DNA from: a virus
Direction: 5' to 3' (one strand)
IMG/VR virus record: IMGVR_UViG_3300025430_001249
Coordinates: 1-57,014 of that record
DNA: 57,014 nucleotides
Shown here: positions 1 through 6,513 of the stretch, in pieces
Layout of the letters: every line of letters begins with the position of its first letter
Numbering within the stretch: the stretch's first letter is position 1
Translations under genes and position numbers: made by a program
Notes under the pieces: generated by a model
What the model was told of the DNA's origin: nothing
What the model saw: only the letters and a program-made list of their open reading frames with translations
Databases searched by the model: none

Positions 1-176
1 ACGATATGCGCAGAACTAGGAGGTTTAATAGCATTAATTATATCATTGAGACCGGATGTCTCATGTTGATAATCTAAAAAATGCCAGTGATATTTTATAC
101 CAATTTTATTTTTCAGATAATTAAATATCTTTGGCGAAGAAAACGCGCCGTGTATGGCATAAATGTCAGTTGTCAT
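1..176 (-). CDS. Partial alpha/beta-hydrolase-like protein (N-terminus only)
   Basis: An open frame starts with ATG at 176 and runs off the left edge, giving 58 residues. It opens with a short hydrophobic strand and then HGAFSSP, which resembles the His-Gly oxyanion-hole motif after strand beta-3 of alpha/beta hydrolases; the catalytic Ser, Asp and His would lie outside the window. It follows the phosphatase gene on the same strand after 7 bases, so the two are probably co-transcribed. The hydrolase assignment rests on one short motif and is tentative; that it is a real coding start is more secure. Confidence 0.5.
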   Translation of the reverse strand, partial: MTTDIYAIHGAFSSPKIFNYLKNKIGIKYHWHFLDYQHETSGLNDIINAIKPPSSAHI

Positions 177-183
177 CTATTAT

Positions 184-669
184 TTAAGCCATTAATTTAA
201 TTATTTTAGCATTGGCCACTTTTTCAGCTTTTTCATGTAGTTCGCCGTTGCATCCAAGTTGCTCATCGGCAAAAAGTGTAATCAATGGATTTGGGCATGC
301 AACTGGTCGGACTTCCAACAAAAGTTGAATGCACTCATCAATTTTATCATTTCCATGATGCTGAACCAACAGTGCCAACGCTGCGGCAGTGCTGCGACTT
401 ACACCAGCTTCACAATGCACCAACACCACTGCGTTATGAGGCAATGATTGCCCCCATTCTAAAATTTTAGCAACATGCGCTCGGGTTGGGCTATTTGCAT
501 CAGTTTCATTGAGATTGTCTTCAAAATGCAGCAGCAGCCAATTCTTTCGATCGGTTTTAGGATGAAGAAATGGCTGCTTGCCAGGGTCCAGCAGGCTGAG
601 AACATGTGTTGCATCAACTTGACTGGTCTTTCGAGATACTGCACTTCGCTGGCATACAAATACTTTCAT
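184..669 (-). CDS. Dual-specificity protein phosphatase-like
   Basis: This 161-residue protein carries the cysteine-phosphatase P-loop HCEAGVSRS (Cys86, Arg92) after a hydrophobic strand, the CX5R signature of protein tyrosine and dual-specificity phosphatases. An acidic stretch around residues 50-58 could supply the general-acid Asp. The size fits a minimal single-domain enzyme with no targeting signal, so it should act in the cytoplasm and remove phosphate from Tyr/Ser/Thr or a small phosphate ester. No strong ribosome binding site is seen. Similar small phosphatases occur in large phages, where the substrate is generally unknown; none can be named here. Confidence 0.75.
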   Translation of the reverse strand: MKVFVCQRSAVSRKTSQVDATHVLSLLDPGKQPFLHPKTDRKNWLLLHFEDNLNETDANSPTRAHVAKILEWGQSLPHNAVVLVHCEAGVSRSTAAALALLVQHHGNDKIDECIQLLLEVRPVACPNPLITLFADEQLGCNGELHEKAEKVANAKIIKLMA

Positions 670-707
670 GCTTAAATATTAGCATATAACGCGGCTATGT
701 CAAGAGA

Positions 708-1010
708 TTACCAGAAACCGCCATTTGTTTCTGTTGAAACTTCTTTCCTGGTAGATTTTCGATCAGCAAAATTATCTAAGGCTGTGATATACAGTTGGCT
801 AGCATCTCTATAAGATAAATCGGTATCTAACTTACGTTGCGCATCGTACATTTCGTCACTGAGAAATGTGGGCACCATTGTTAGACGTTTTTCATTTAAC
901 CGATTCACCAACAGCGCAGTAACTTCGTCTACATTACGACGATTTAAAGCTAGAACAATAGTCTCAATTTCATCTCGTAGAAAATTATGAATCCAGTCGT
1001 TGCACTTCAT
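708..1010 (-). CDS. Small conserved-type phage protein, unknown function
   Basis: This gene encodes 100 residues, mostly helical in appearance, with a charged centre (NRLNEKR) and a Trp at the C-terminus. I recognise no domain. The start is supported by a strong ribosome binding site (AGGAGG, 6 bases before ATG) and by a perfect T4-type late promoter element 34 bases upstream. It is probably expressed late; whether it is a virion or regulatory protein cannot be told. Confidence 0.65.
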   Translation of the reverse strand: MKCNDWIHNFLRDEIETIVLALNRRNVDEVTALLVNRLNEKRLTMVPTFLSDEMYDAQRKLDTDLSYRDASQLYITALDNFADRKSTRKEVSTETNGGFW

Positions 1011-1043
1011 ATCAAACCTCCTAATGCTGGTTTAAAATCAGGT

Positions 1044-1051
1044 TATTTATA
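1044..1051 (-). promoter_or_regulatory. T4-type late promoter element TATAAATA
   Basis: An exact TATAAATA on the minus strand lies 34 bases before the start of the 708-1010 gene and abuts the stop codon of the upstream gene. In T4 this octamer, at -13 to -6, is the whole late promoter recognised by the gp55 sigma with the sliding clamp. The leader would contain the strong AGGAGG site. Confidence 0.6.
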
Positions 1052-1303
1052 TTAGTTGTTTAATTCTATCCATTCATAAATGCCGCGACTGTCCATTTCT
1101 TCTAATTCTTCTACAGAAAACCCGTTAGATACAAACGGTGCTGATTTATCTCCGCGCCATAAGTAGAATGTCATAGGGGGGCTAGCAGCTGGCCTATCAA
1201 TATAATATTGTTTTTCTGGATTTTCATTACAATATTTCATTAGATATCCAAACGCATCGTTAGTACTACAATTTGTAATCCATCTAGAATATCCATTTTT
1301 CAT
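1052..1303 (-). CDS. Small hypothetical protein
   Basis: The product has 83 residues, with aromatic-rich segments (YYIDRP, FYLWRGD) and an acidic C-terminal third; it appears soluble. A GGAGA site lies 7 bases before the ATG. That site touches the U-tract of a rho-independent terminator ending the preceding gene, so translation of this gene may depend on read-through. No family is recognised. Confidence 0.6.
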   Translation of the reverse strand: MKNGYSRWITNCSTNDAFGYLMKYCNENPEKQYYIDRPAASPPMTFYLWRGDKSAPFVSNGFSVEELEEMDSRGIYEWIELNN

Positions 1304-1314
1304 AAAACATCTCC

Positions 1315-1346
1315 AAAAAAATGCCCAAGATAAAAATCTTGGGCAT
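1315..1346 (-). terminator. Rho-independent terminator
   Basis: A perfect 10-bp inverted repeat (arms 1321-1330 and 1337-1346, 6-base loop) is followed on the minus strand by seven T. It ends the 1373-1630 gene and directly abuts the ribosome binding site of the next minus-strand gene. Confidence 0.85.
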
Positions 1347-1372
1347 TTGGCTCGTCTACATATATCTAGATA

Positions 1373-1630
1373 TTATGCGCGAGCGGTTGAACGCACTGCC
1401 TTGCGAACAGTCTTGCGAGGAACCAGCTTATAAACTGCGCGGTCAATGCCATCTCGGCCTGCGCGCATTTCGGTTACAATGTTATAACCGTCCTTGCGTA
1501 AATCAGCAATGCGAGCAGTTGGATTGGCAATCTTAAACCGAGACCGTGCTTGCGCAACCGATAGAGTAGTATCGTTCTTGCTGAGATAAGTAAGCAAACG
1601 AGTCTTTGCGTTAGTAGAAGTCTTTGTCAT
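1373..1630 (-). CDS. Small winged-helix-like DNA-binding protein
   Basis: An 85-residue basic protein. Residues about 8-65 resemble a compact winged helix: a helix (KTRLLTYLSKN), a helix-turn-helix with SVAQARSRFKIANPTARIADLRKDG, and a wing ending in YKLVP; the last 15 residues are Arg/Lys-rich. Similar small wHTH proteins are common in large phages and probably regulate transcription. The start at 1630 is chosen over an upstream in-frame ATG at 1657 because GGAG lies 7 bases before it. It stands alone, with a strong terminator after it. Confidence 0.7.
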   Translation of the reverse strand: MTKTSTNAKTRLLTYLSKNDTTLSVAQARSRFKIANPTARIADLRKDGYNIVTEMRAGRDGIDRAVYKLVPRKTVRKAVRSTARA

Positions 1631-1793
1631 TGTTTTCTCCGTGCTGTTTTGGGACACTATATCCCTTTGTTACATCACCATTGTATGCTCCTTAAATAAA
1701 ACTGTCAATGATGTTAACCAAAAATCTTGGTTTGCAGGTATTAAAAGAACCAATTAAAAATGATATATAGTAGTTGTTAAAGGAGAACTTTTC

Positions 1794-2039
1794 ATGTTCA
1801 AGAAATTTTTAGAATACTTTGGATTTATATCAAAAGCTGTACACACCGTCGAAGAAGACGTGAAAGTTGTGTCTACCTCTGTGCTAACTGACTTAAGCGA
1901 TGTAGTTGCTCCAGTTGAAAAGTCAAGCAAAAAGGTTGCCGACCAAGTGCCCAACAACGTAAACACAGTGCCAGCAGCAACAGAAACTGCGGTTAAAAAA
2001 GTCCGCAAGCCTCGCAAGACAAAAAGGACTGCGGATTAA
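1794..2039 (+). CDS. Small acidic/basic low-complexity protein, histone-tail-like C-terminus
   Basis: This 81-residue protein has an aromatic amphipathic N-terminus, a Val/Ser/Thr-rich acidic middle and a basic tail (KKVRKPRKTKRT) that could bind nucleic acid. An AAAGGAGA site precedes the ATG with good spacing and a terminator follows the stop, so it forms a complete single-gene unit. The ORF on the opposite strand is a shadow. Function is unknown; a DNA-condensing or host-interaction role is only a guess. Confidence 0.65.
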   Translation: MFKKFLEYFGFISKAVHTVEEDVKVVSTSVLTDLSDVVAPVEKSSKKVADQVPNNVNTVPAATETAVKKVRKPRKTKRTAD

Positions 2040-2043
2040 AAAT

Positions 2044-2082
2044 ATGATGAGTTGAACAACCTCAACTCATCATTTTATTTTT
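2044..2082. terminator. Probably bidirectional rho-independent terminator
   Basis: A 12-bp perfect stem (2044-2055 with 2062-2073, 6-base loop) is followed on the plus strand by a T-rich run and preceded by an A-run that gives T on the minus strand. It sits between convergent genes ending at 2039 (+) and 2070 (-) and overlaps the stop codon of the latter. Confidence 0.85.
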
Positions 2083-2216
2083 CCGTATAACGTTGTAAGA
2101 CTCGCACCAAATAATACCAAAATTCCAGACGACCCATATGCACCAATTTCAATTTGCGTAACGAGCATTTGAACCGTATACGCAATCAATATAATCATTA
2201 TGATTTTCAATAACAT
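2070..2216 (-). CDS. Possible small membrane protein
   Basis: From an ATG at 2216 this frame encodes 48 residues with two hydrophobic segments (MLLKIIMIILIAY and SSGILVLFGASL). A GTG start 39 bases upstream is also possible. The ribosome binding site is weak, but the stop codon lies inside a bidirectional terminator stem, as expected for a genuine convergent gene. No family is recognised. Confidence 0.4.
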   Translation of the reverse strand: MLLKIIMIILIAYTVQMLVTQIEIGAYGSSGILVLFGASLTTLYGKIK

Positions 2217-2287
2217 GCAATTTTCATCCCAATAACATATACCTAAATCTAGCACAATTAGAAATGTCTGTCAAGACTGTAAGATTA

Positions 2288-2295
2288 GGTAAATA
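2288..2295 (+). promoter_or_regulatory. Late-promoter-like GGTAAATA, 5 bases before ATG
   Basis: GGTAAATA lies exactly 5 bases before the ATG at 2301. If it works like the T4 late element (-13 to -6), transcription starts on the A of the ATG and the mRNA is leaderless. The same octamer and near-identical spacing recur before 5854 and 34188. Confidence 0.4.
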
Positions 2296-2300
2296 TCTCT

Positions 2301-2678
2301 ATGAAAATGATGGAACTCATTTATGGCGATGATCCTGCTCAAACATTAGTAGACTTCATACGATTTGCATGTATAGAACTAGAATTACCATCAGTTCCTA
2401 AAATCAAACTCACTACTAAACCAATTTCAAATTCGCCTTATAACAGCTTTGCTGCATACCGTCCAGGTGTGGGACAAATAATGTTGTATGCAGGACACCG
2501 GCACATTTTAGATGTTTTACGTAGTTTATGTCACGAAATGGTACACTATCGACAAGATTTAGCAGGCGAGCTTACTGCTAATTCAGGAATTACTGGTAGC
2601 GATCAAGAGAATGAGGCAAATGCTGTTGCCGGACAAATAATGCGTAAATATGGCAAATTGCATCCTGAATTGTTCTAA
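2301..2678 (+). CDS. HExxH zinc-metalloprotease-like protein (SprT-type)
   Basis: A 125-residue protein with HEMVH (His78, Glu79, His82), the zinc-binding and catalytic signature of gluzincin/SprT-like proteins. A third ligand could come from the acidic segment around residues 103-105 (QENEAN). The upstream beta-rich stretch ends in a GHRHI segment typical of small phage metalloprotease-like proteins. There is no signal peptide, so it would act in the cytoplasm or the virion. ATGs at 2307 and 2310 are alternatives. A GGTAAATA element just before the ATG suggests a leaderless late transcript. The substrate is unknown. Confidence 0.7.
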   Translation: MKMMELIYGDDPAQTLVDFIRFACIELELPSVPKIKLTTKPISNSPYNSFAAYRPGVGQIMLYAGHRHILDVLRSLCHEMVHYRQDLAGELTANSGITGSDQENEANAVAGQIMRKYGKLHPELF

Positions 2679-2684
2679 TTTACC

Positions 2685-2692
2685 TATAAATA
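2685..2692 (+). promoter_or_regulatory. T4-type late promoter element TATAAATA
   Basis: An exact TATAAATA 24 bases before the ATG at 2717. The resulting leader would hold the AAGG ribosome binding site of the lytic transglycosylase gene. Confidence 0.65.
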
Positions 2693-2716
2693 TTGCCAAC
2701 AGTTTTAAGGCCTAAA

Positions 2717-3730
2717 ATGAACAACGGCAATTTTAATACAGTAACCGCTAACAACATTAACGCAAATCAGGTCCAAGCAAAAAACTTTGGAGGACCCGGC
2801 GGCAGCGGGGCTATCATTACAGCTAGTAAAATTATATTAGGAGATTGGATTATTGAAGCTGGATCAGATCAAGGTCCCGGGTTGTATGTTACTACGCCAG
2901 ATGGCATCAAAACAAAAATGGAACTTATTGATTATCGACAGGTACCTGTGCCGGCCACAGCAACATTAGCTGTAGAACCAGCTCAAGAATCTGTAGCATC
3001 AATTGCCATAGGCCCAGGAAATCCAGGTGCGATTGCAACTGGTAACTGGGAAGGCGGTGGGACACCTAACACAACAACATCTGCTTCAACACCAATTTCT
3101 CCAGTGGGAGATCAGTCTACAAATAATAGTACTGTGCCAGTAAATGAAGGAGCATTAGGACCAGGTGCAAATCCAGGAGTTGGCACCGGATATTCAGAGT
3201 TATCCGCTGGCGGCATAACAACACTTGCTAATCATGGTATAACAGATCCTGCATTCATAACAGGTTTGAATCGTCTTTGTCAACAAATTAATGTGCCAGC
3301 CGATAACATGGTAATTGTTTTTCAAATTGAAAGTAATTTGAACCCTCATATACAAAACTCTATAGGTGCAACTGGGTTAAATCAAATAATGCCAAAGACA
3401 GCACAAGGCTTGGGATATACTGTAGATCAGATAAAATTAATGTCAGCAACAGAGCAGATAACAGGACCAACGGCAAAATACTTCTTAGAATGTAGGCGAT
3501 ATCTCCCTGCTACGCCAAGCATGGCTGATTTATATTTGGTTAATTTATACCCTCTTGCATGTGGCAAACCAGACGATTGGGTTTTAGGCTCGCCAAAAGC
3601 CGACGGAACTGTGACCAAAGAAGTCGCAGCTACTCAAATAGCTGCGCAAAATAAACCATTTGCTATGGGTAATTCCGTTATAACTATCGGCAGTTTCAAA
3701 CAATGGTTGGCTAACAAATGGAAGATGTGA
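2717..3730 (+). CDS. Virion-associated lytic transglycosylase
   Basis: A 337-residue modular protein. The first ~160 residues are Gly/Asn/Pro/Thr-rich with a beta-structured segment and linkers, as in tail or baseplate proteins. The C-terminal ~170 residues form an SLT (goose-lysozyme-like) domain: catalytic Glu205 in VFQIESNLNP, then GATGLNQIMPKTAQGLG, the classic GxxGLxQxMPxTA pattern. It should cleave the MurNAc-GlcNAc bond of peptidoglycan, probably as a structural lysin that opens the wall during DNA injection, since it has no signal peptide. The ATG at 2717 is preferred to an upstream TTG (2693) because it has AAGG and lies 24 bases after a late promoter. Confidence 0.85.
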   Translation: MNNGNFNTVTANNINANQVQAKNFGGPGGSGAIITASKIILGDWIIEAGSDQGPGLYVTTPDGIKTKMELIDYRQVPVPATATLAVEPAQESVASIAIGPGNPGAIATGNWEGGGTPNTTTSASTPISPVGDQSTNNSTVPVNEGALGPGANPGVGTGYSELSAGGITTLANHGITDPAFITGLNRLCQQINVPADNMVIVFQIESNLNPHIQNSIGATGLNQIMPKTAQGLGYTVDQIKLMSATEQITGPTAKYFLECRRYLPATPSMADLYLVNLYPLACGKPDDWVLGSPKADGTVTKEVAATQIAAQNKPFAMGNSVITIGSFKQWLANKWKM

Positions 3731-3751
3731 TCTAAAAGTAATAAATATACC

Positions 3752-3964
3752 ATGGTCACTGCAATACCAAATACAGGTTCAACAATTCTCATGGGAGCTG
3801 TATATAATGCTTATTATGTTCCCAGTGGCGGTGTGCCTGCTGCTGGTACTAATATAGGTTTAAGAGCTACTCTAGGTAGTAAAATTGGAATAGTATCTGG
3901 TTCAATTACACTTTCGTCAACATTTGGTGGTAGAACTGGTCCTTATAACTATCAAGGTGGCTAA
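3752..3964 (+). CDS. Small Gly/Ser/Thr-rich probable virion protein
   Basis: The product has 70 residues, all beta-like and rich in Gly, Thr, Ser and Ala, ending GPYNYQGG. Composition resembles small fibre- or neck-decorating proteins encoded beside phage structural genes. AATAAATA ends only 4 bases before the ATG and there is no ribosome binding site, consistent with a leaderless late mRNA. It follows the virion lysin gene by 21 bases. No family is recognised. Confidence 0.55.
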   Translation: MVTAIPNTGSTILMGAVYNAYYVPSGGVPAAGTNIGLRATLGSKIGIVSGSITLSSTFGGRTGPYNYQGG

Positions 3965-4018
3965 ATTTGATTTCAAAAAGCTGCTAATTTAATATAATAA
4001 GTAAAGGGATTAGCAACT

Positions 4019-4555
4019 ATGGACATTTCTGCAATCATTAATGAATTAGATAATATACCTGTTGCGCAGAGTCAATACGAATTTGATAATTTTTTCCTAG
4101 AAACGTTTCCTACTAAATCTAGGCAGCTTGTTGCAGTTATGCTGGAAATTGAAAAACTACACGCAACAAAAATAAGTCTTGAATTTGAATTTGCACACCA
4201 TTCAACAAATGCGGCCTCACTGCATCGCGAATTAACAGTAACCACCCAAAAATTAAATCGGTTATGCAATTGGTACGAATCTATTTCTGAAAAAGAACGT
4301 GTTGACATATTAAAGAATTATGAAGCTGAAGAGCCGCACTACTGGGCGCATGTAATAGGAAAAAGAGCTGCATTAGAAGTACTATCGCTCAATCGCACTG
4401 TTACAGACACCATAGCTGAAATGGTTAATTTACCAATTGAAGACTTCGAAGAGGCAGTGCGTATTTGTACAAAATATACTACACTTGTTAACTCAACTAC
4501 ACAATCTGTAGAAAATTCAATGAATAATGATGTAAACGGTATTCATCAAGGTTAA
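4019..4555 (+). CDS. Helical hypothetical protein
   Basis: A 178-residue, largely alpha-helical, acidic protein with a coiled-coil-like middle (residues about 30-95) and no membrane segment. It is preceded by AAGGGA and followed 5 bases later by the glycosyltransferase gene, suggesting co-expression. I do not recognise the family; an assembly-chaperone or internal structural role is possible but unsupported. Confidence 0.55.
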   Translation: MDISAIINELDNIPVAQSQYEFDNFFLETFPTKSRQLVAVMLEIEKLHATKISLEFEFAHHSTNAASLHRELTVTTQKLNRLCNWYESISEKERVDILKNYEAEEPHYWAHVIGKRAALEVLSLNRTVTDTIAEMVNLPIEDFEEAVRICTKYTTLVNSTTQSVENSMNNDVNGIHQG

Positions 4556-4560
4556 TGTAA

Positions 4561-5205
4561 ATGAAAATAACCCAGCCCATTCAAAATACCAAGTTAGCTA
4601 TTTGTATTCCATGTAGAGAACAGTTACATGCTGTTTTTACTTACAATCTTGTCAAATTGGTACAATATTGTAATAAAATAAAGCTTCATATAGAGCTGTT
4701 TATGCAAACTGGCAGTCTTATTTCGCGCCAACGTCAACAGCTTGCATCTACTGCAATTGAGGCGGAGTCTACCCACATATTATGGCTAGACACTGACATG
4801 ACATTTCCACCAACAATTGCCGAAGTTTTATTATCTCATAACGTTGAAGTGGTAGCATGTAACTATTCAACTAGGTCAACTCCTTTAAAAGGAGTTGCCT
4901 ATACTAATATTGGCGATTGGGACAGTTATATCAATCCAACAAACATAGTCCCACGCTTACAAGCCGTTGAAGGTGTAGGTATGGGCTGCATGCTAACCAA
5001 AACTAGTATCTTTTCACATATTGAAAAACCTTGGTTTGAAGTGTCTTGGGTAGACGAATATAATGATTTCATAGGTGAAGATTTTTATTTTTGCTCTCTA
5101 GTGAAAAACGCTGGATTTCCTGTAATGATAGACACTATTATTAGTCAAAAAATTAAACATATTGGCACTTGCGAATTTGGATTAATTGAGACCAGCTATA
5201 ATTGA
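4561..5205 (+). CDS. GT-A fold glycosyltransferase
   Basis: A 214-residue protein starting with a Rossmann-like strand (LAICIPCRE), then SRQRQQLASTAI and LWLDTDM, whose Asp77-Thr-Asp79 is the DxD motif that binds a metal and nucleotide-sugar in GT-A glycosyltransferases. The downstream GVGMGCML and GEDFYFC segments match the acceptor and catalytic-base region of family-2-like phage enzymes. It would transfer a sugar from a nucleotide sugar in the cytoplasm, to phage DNA, a virion protein or a host glycan; the sequence does not say which. Confidence 0.75.
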   Translation: MKITQPIQNTKLAICIPCREQLHAVFTYNLVKLVQYCNKIKLHIELFMQTGSLISRQRQQLASTAIEAESTHILWLDTDMTFPPTIAEVLLSHNVEVVACNYSTRSTPLKGVAYTNIGDWDSYINPTNIVPRLQAVEGVGMGCMLTKTSIFSHIEKPWFEVSWVDEYNDFIGEDFYFCSLVKNAGFPVMIDTIISQKIKHIGTCEFGLIETSYN

Positions 5206-5217
5206 TAAATATCGTGC

Positions 5218-5547
5218 ATGTTAGATGATCCAATATTAGCAGAGCTGTTTCCGGTGGCGACTACCATAAGTTTACTCTATCAAACTCCGGTTGATCAAAC
5301 AGCTACTGGCACTATTTTTTGCATGAATCAGAGTGATAATAGTGATTCAGTAAAAGTTGCACTGGTACCAAACACGCAACCCATATCATCAACTAGTTAT
5401 ATCGCATATAACACCGTAATATACCATGGCCAAAGTCTATATCTACAACAAATATATTTAAATTCTGGCGATTCAATATATGTTGCCAGTCAAAATGGTA
5501 CAAGTAATTTTATTTTTAACGGTACTGTGAATCCTACAACAATTTAA
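5218..5547 (+). CDS. Small beta-rich probable virion protein
   Basis: A 109-residue protein, rich in beta strands, Ser, Thr and Asn, with the look of a small phage fibre or decoration subunit (IYHGQSLYLQQIYLNSGDS). GATAAATA ends 6 bases before the ATG and there is no ribosome binding site, so the mRNA could be leaderless. Its stop overlaps the stop of the convergent gene 5544-5765 by 4 bases. No database family can be named. Confidence 0.55.
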   Translation: MLDDPILAELFPVATTISLLYQTPVDQTATGTIFCMNQSDNSDSVKVALVPNTQPISSTSYIAYNTVIYHGQSLYLQQIYLNSGDSIYVASQNGTSNFIFNGTVNPTTI

Positions 5548-5765
5548 ACAACTGGTTTACCATCACTGATAAATTCGAGCATGCCTGCTTGAAAACGATA
5601 TACACCTCTACGATGCCGTTTCTCAAGTTCCATAATTAACCCTGTAGGTAATTCTACTTTGATGGTTTTTTCGTCTTGTTTTATAATCCAAGCTTTGACA
5701 CGGCGATGTGCATCAGTACATTCGACATACACTCTGTTCTTTTCAACAATACTTGGTCGCCCCAT
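5544..5765 (-). CDS. Small basic hypothetical protein
   Basis: A 73-residue beta-rich basic protein (VYVECTDAHRRVKAWIIKQDE, split by charged turns) that resembles a small SH3-like or OB-like barrel. A GGAGA site lies 7 bases before the ATG. Such short proteins are common in T4-like phages and often unnamed. It may bind nucleic acid or a host protein; this is inference from charge and size only. Confidence 0.6.
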   Translation of the reverse strand: MGRPSIVEKNRVYVECTDAHRRVKAWIIKQDEKTIKVELPTGLIMELEKRHRRGVYRFQAGMLEFISDGKPVV

Positions 5766-5840
5766 GCCAATCTCCTTTAAGTCAGTTTTTCTTATTATGC
5801 GGACACATGGTATAAGTGGTCAAGATTAACATCAAATTAT

Positions 5841-5848
5841 GGTAAATA
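5841..5848 (+). promoter_or_regulatory. Late-promoter-like GGTAAATA, 5 bases before ATG
   Basis: GGTAAATA lies exactly 5 bases before the ATG at 5854, matching the arrangement before 2301. T4-like geometry would place the transcription start on the A of ATG. This also argues for 5854 rather than 5839 as the real start of the superoxide dismutase gene. Confidence 0.45.
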
Positions 5849-5853
5849 ACTGT

Positions 5854-6384
5854 ATGAGATTACATACATTAACCGAAGCTAAAGATAAATTATCACTTGT
5901 AGATTTGCCGTATGCAGTAGACGCCTTAGAACCTGTTATGGAACGCAAAGTCGTTGAGTTTCATTATAAGGTTTTGAGCAAAGGATATGTTGACCGTTAT
6001 AACAGCGGCGAAGGAGACCCAGAATTTAATCGAGCCGGAGCTTTACTGCACAATTTGTGGTGGCCGCAGTTAATGAAGCCAAAAGTTAATAATATACCAA
6101 AAGGTGCATCTAGAGAATTGATTGAGAAAGTACACGGCAGTTGGGACGAATTTAAGGATGCATTTATAGAAACTGCATTAACGTTCCAAGGCAGCGGGTG
6201 GTGTTATATGGCCAAAGATGGCAGCATTAAAACCCTGAAAAATCAAAGCTGGAAATCTGATGTTGTTATGCCAATAGATCTATGGGAACACTCTTATAAT
6301 CCGTTTGAGTTACGTAAAAATTATATGAAAACTATTTGGCGGATCATAGATTGGAATGTGATTAATGATCGTATAGGCGCATAG
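5854..6384 (+). CDS. Fe/Mn superoxide dismutase
   Basis: A 176-residue protein of the Fe/Mn-SOD family (superoxide to H2O2 and O2). The N-terminal helical-hairpin domain has LPYAVDALEPVMERKVVEFH, and the C-terminal domain has GSGW and DLWEHSY. All four metal ligands are present: His37, His66, Asp142 and His146. The gateway pair is altered: the Tyr is kept, but the usual KHHxxY is KVLSKGY, so the second-shell His is lost. The first 12 residues (MRLHTLTEAKDK) extend before the usual family start and resemble T4 capsid-targeting peptides. Start 5854 is preferred over 5839 because of a promoter-like element 5 bases upstream. Likely role: protection against superoxide in the infected cell or particle. 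Confidence 0.85.
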   Translation: MRLHTLTEAKDKLSLVDLPYAVDALEPVMERKVVEFHYKVLSKGYVDRYNSGEGDPEFNRAGALLHNLWWPQLMKPKVNNIPKGASRELIEKVHGSWDEFKDAFIETALTFQGSGWCYMAKDGSIKTLKNQSWKSDVVMPIDLWEHSYNPFELRKNYMKTIWRIIDWNVINDRIGA

Positions 6385-6453
6385 AAGTAAATCGCGATGA
6401 TCTGTGTTAGAGACCGTAAATATTTCAATTAAAAATTGTACTATTGCAATAAA

Positions 6454-6499
6454 TTGCAAGACTAACTTTATAACAAATTCTTTAAAGTTAGTCTTGCAA
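6454..6499 (-). terminator. Strong hairpin after the sigma factor gene
   Basis: A perfect 17-bp inverted repeat (6454-6470 with 6483-6499, 12-base loop) lies just past the stop of the sigma gene. The minus-strand 3' flank is T-rich but interrupted. It separates the convergent SOD and sigma genes. Confidence 0.7.
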
Positions 6500-6513
6500 A
6501 ATAATATTACCAG

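Noticed and set aside
1754-2017. Minus-strand ORF opposite 1794-2039
   Set aside because: Low-complexity Thr/Ser product and no ribosome site; the plus-strand gene has a strong site and terminator.
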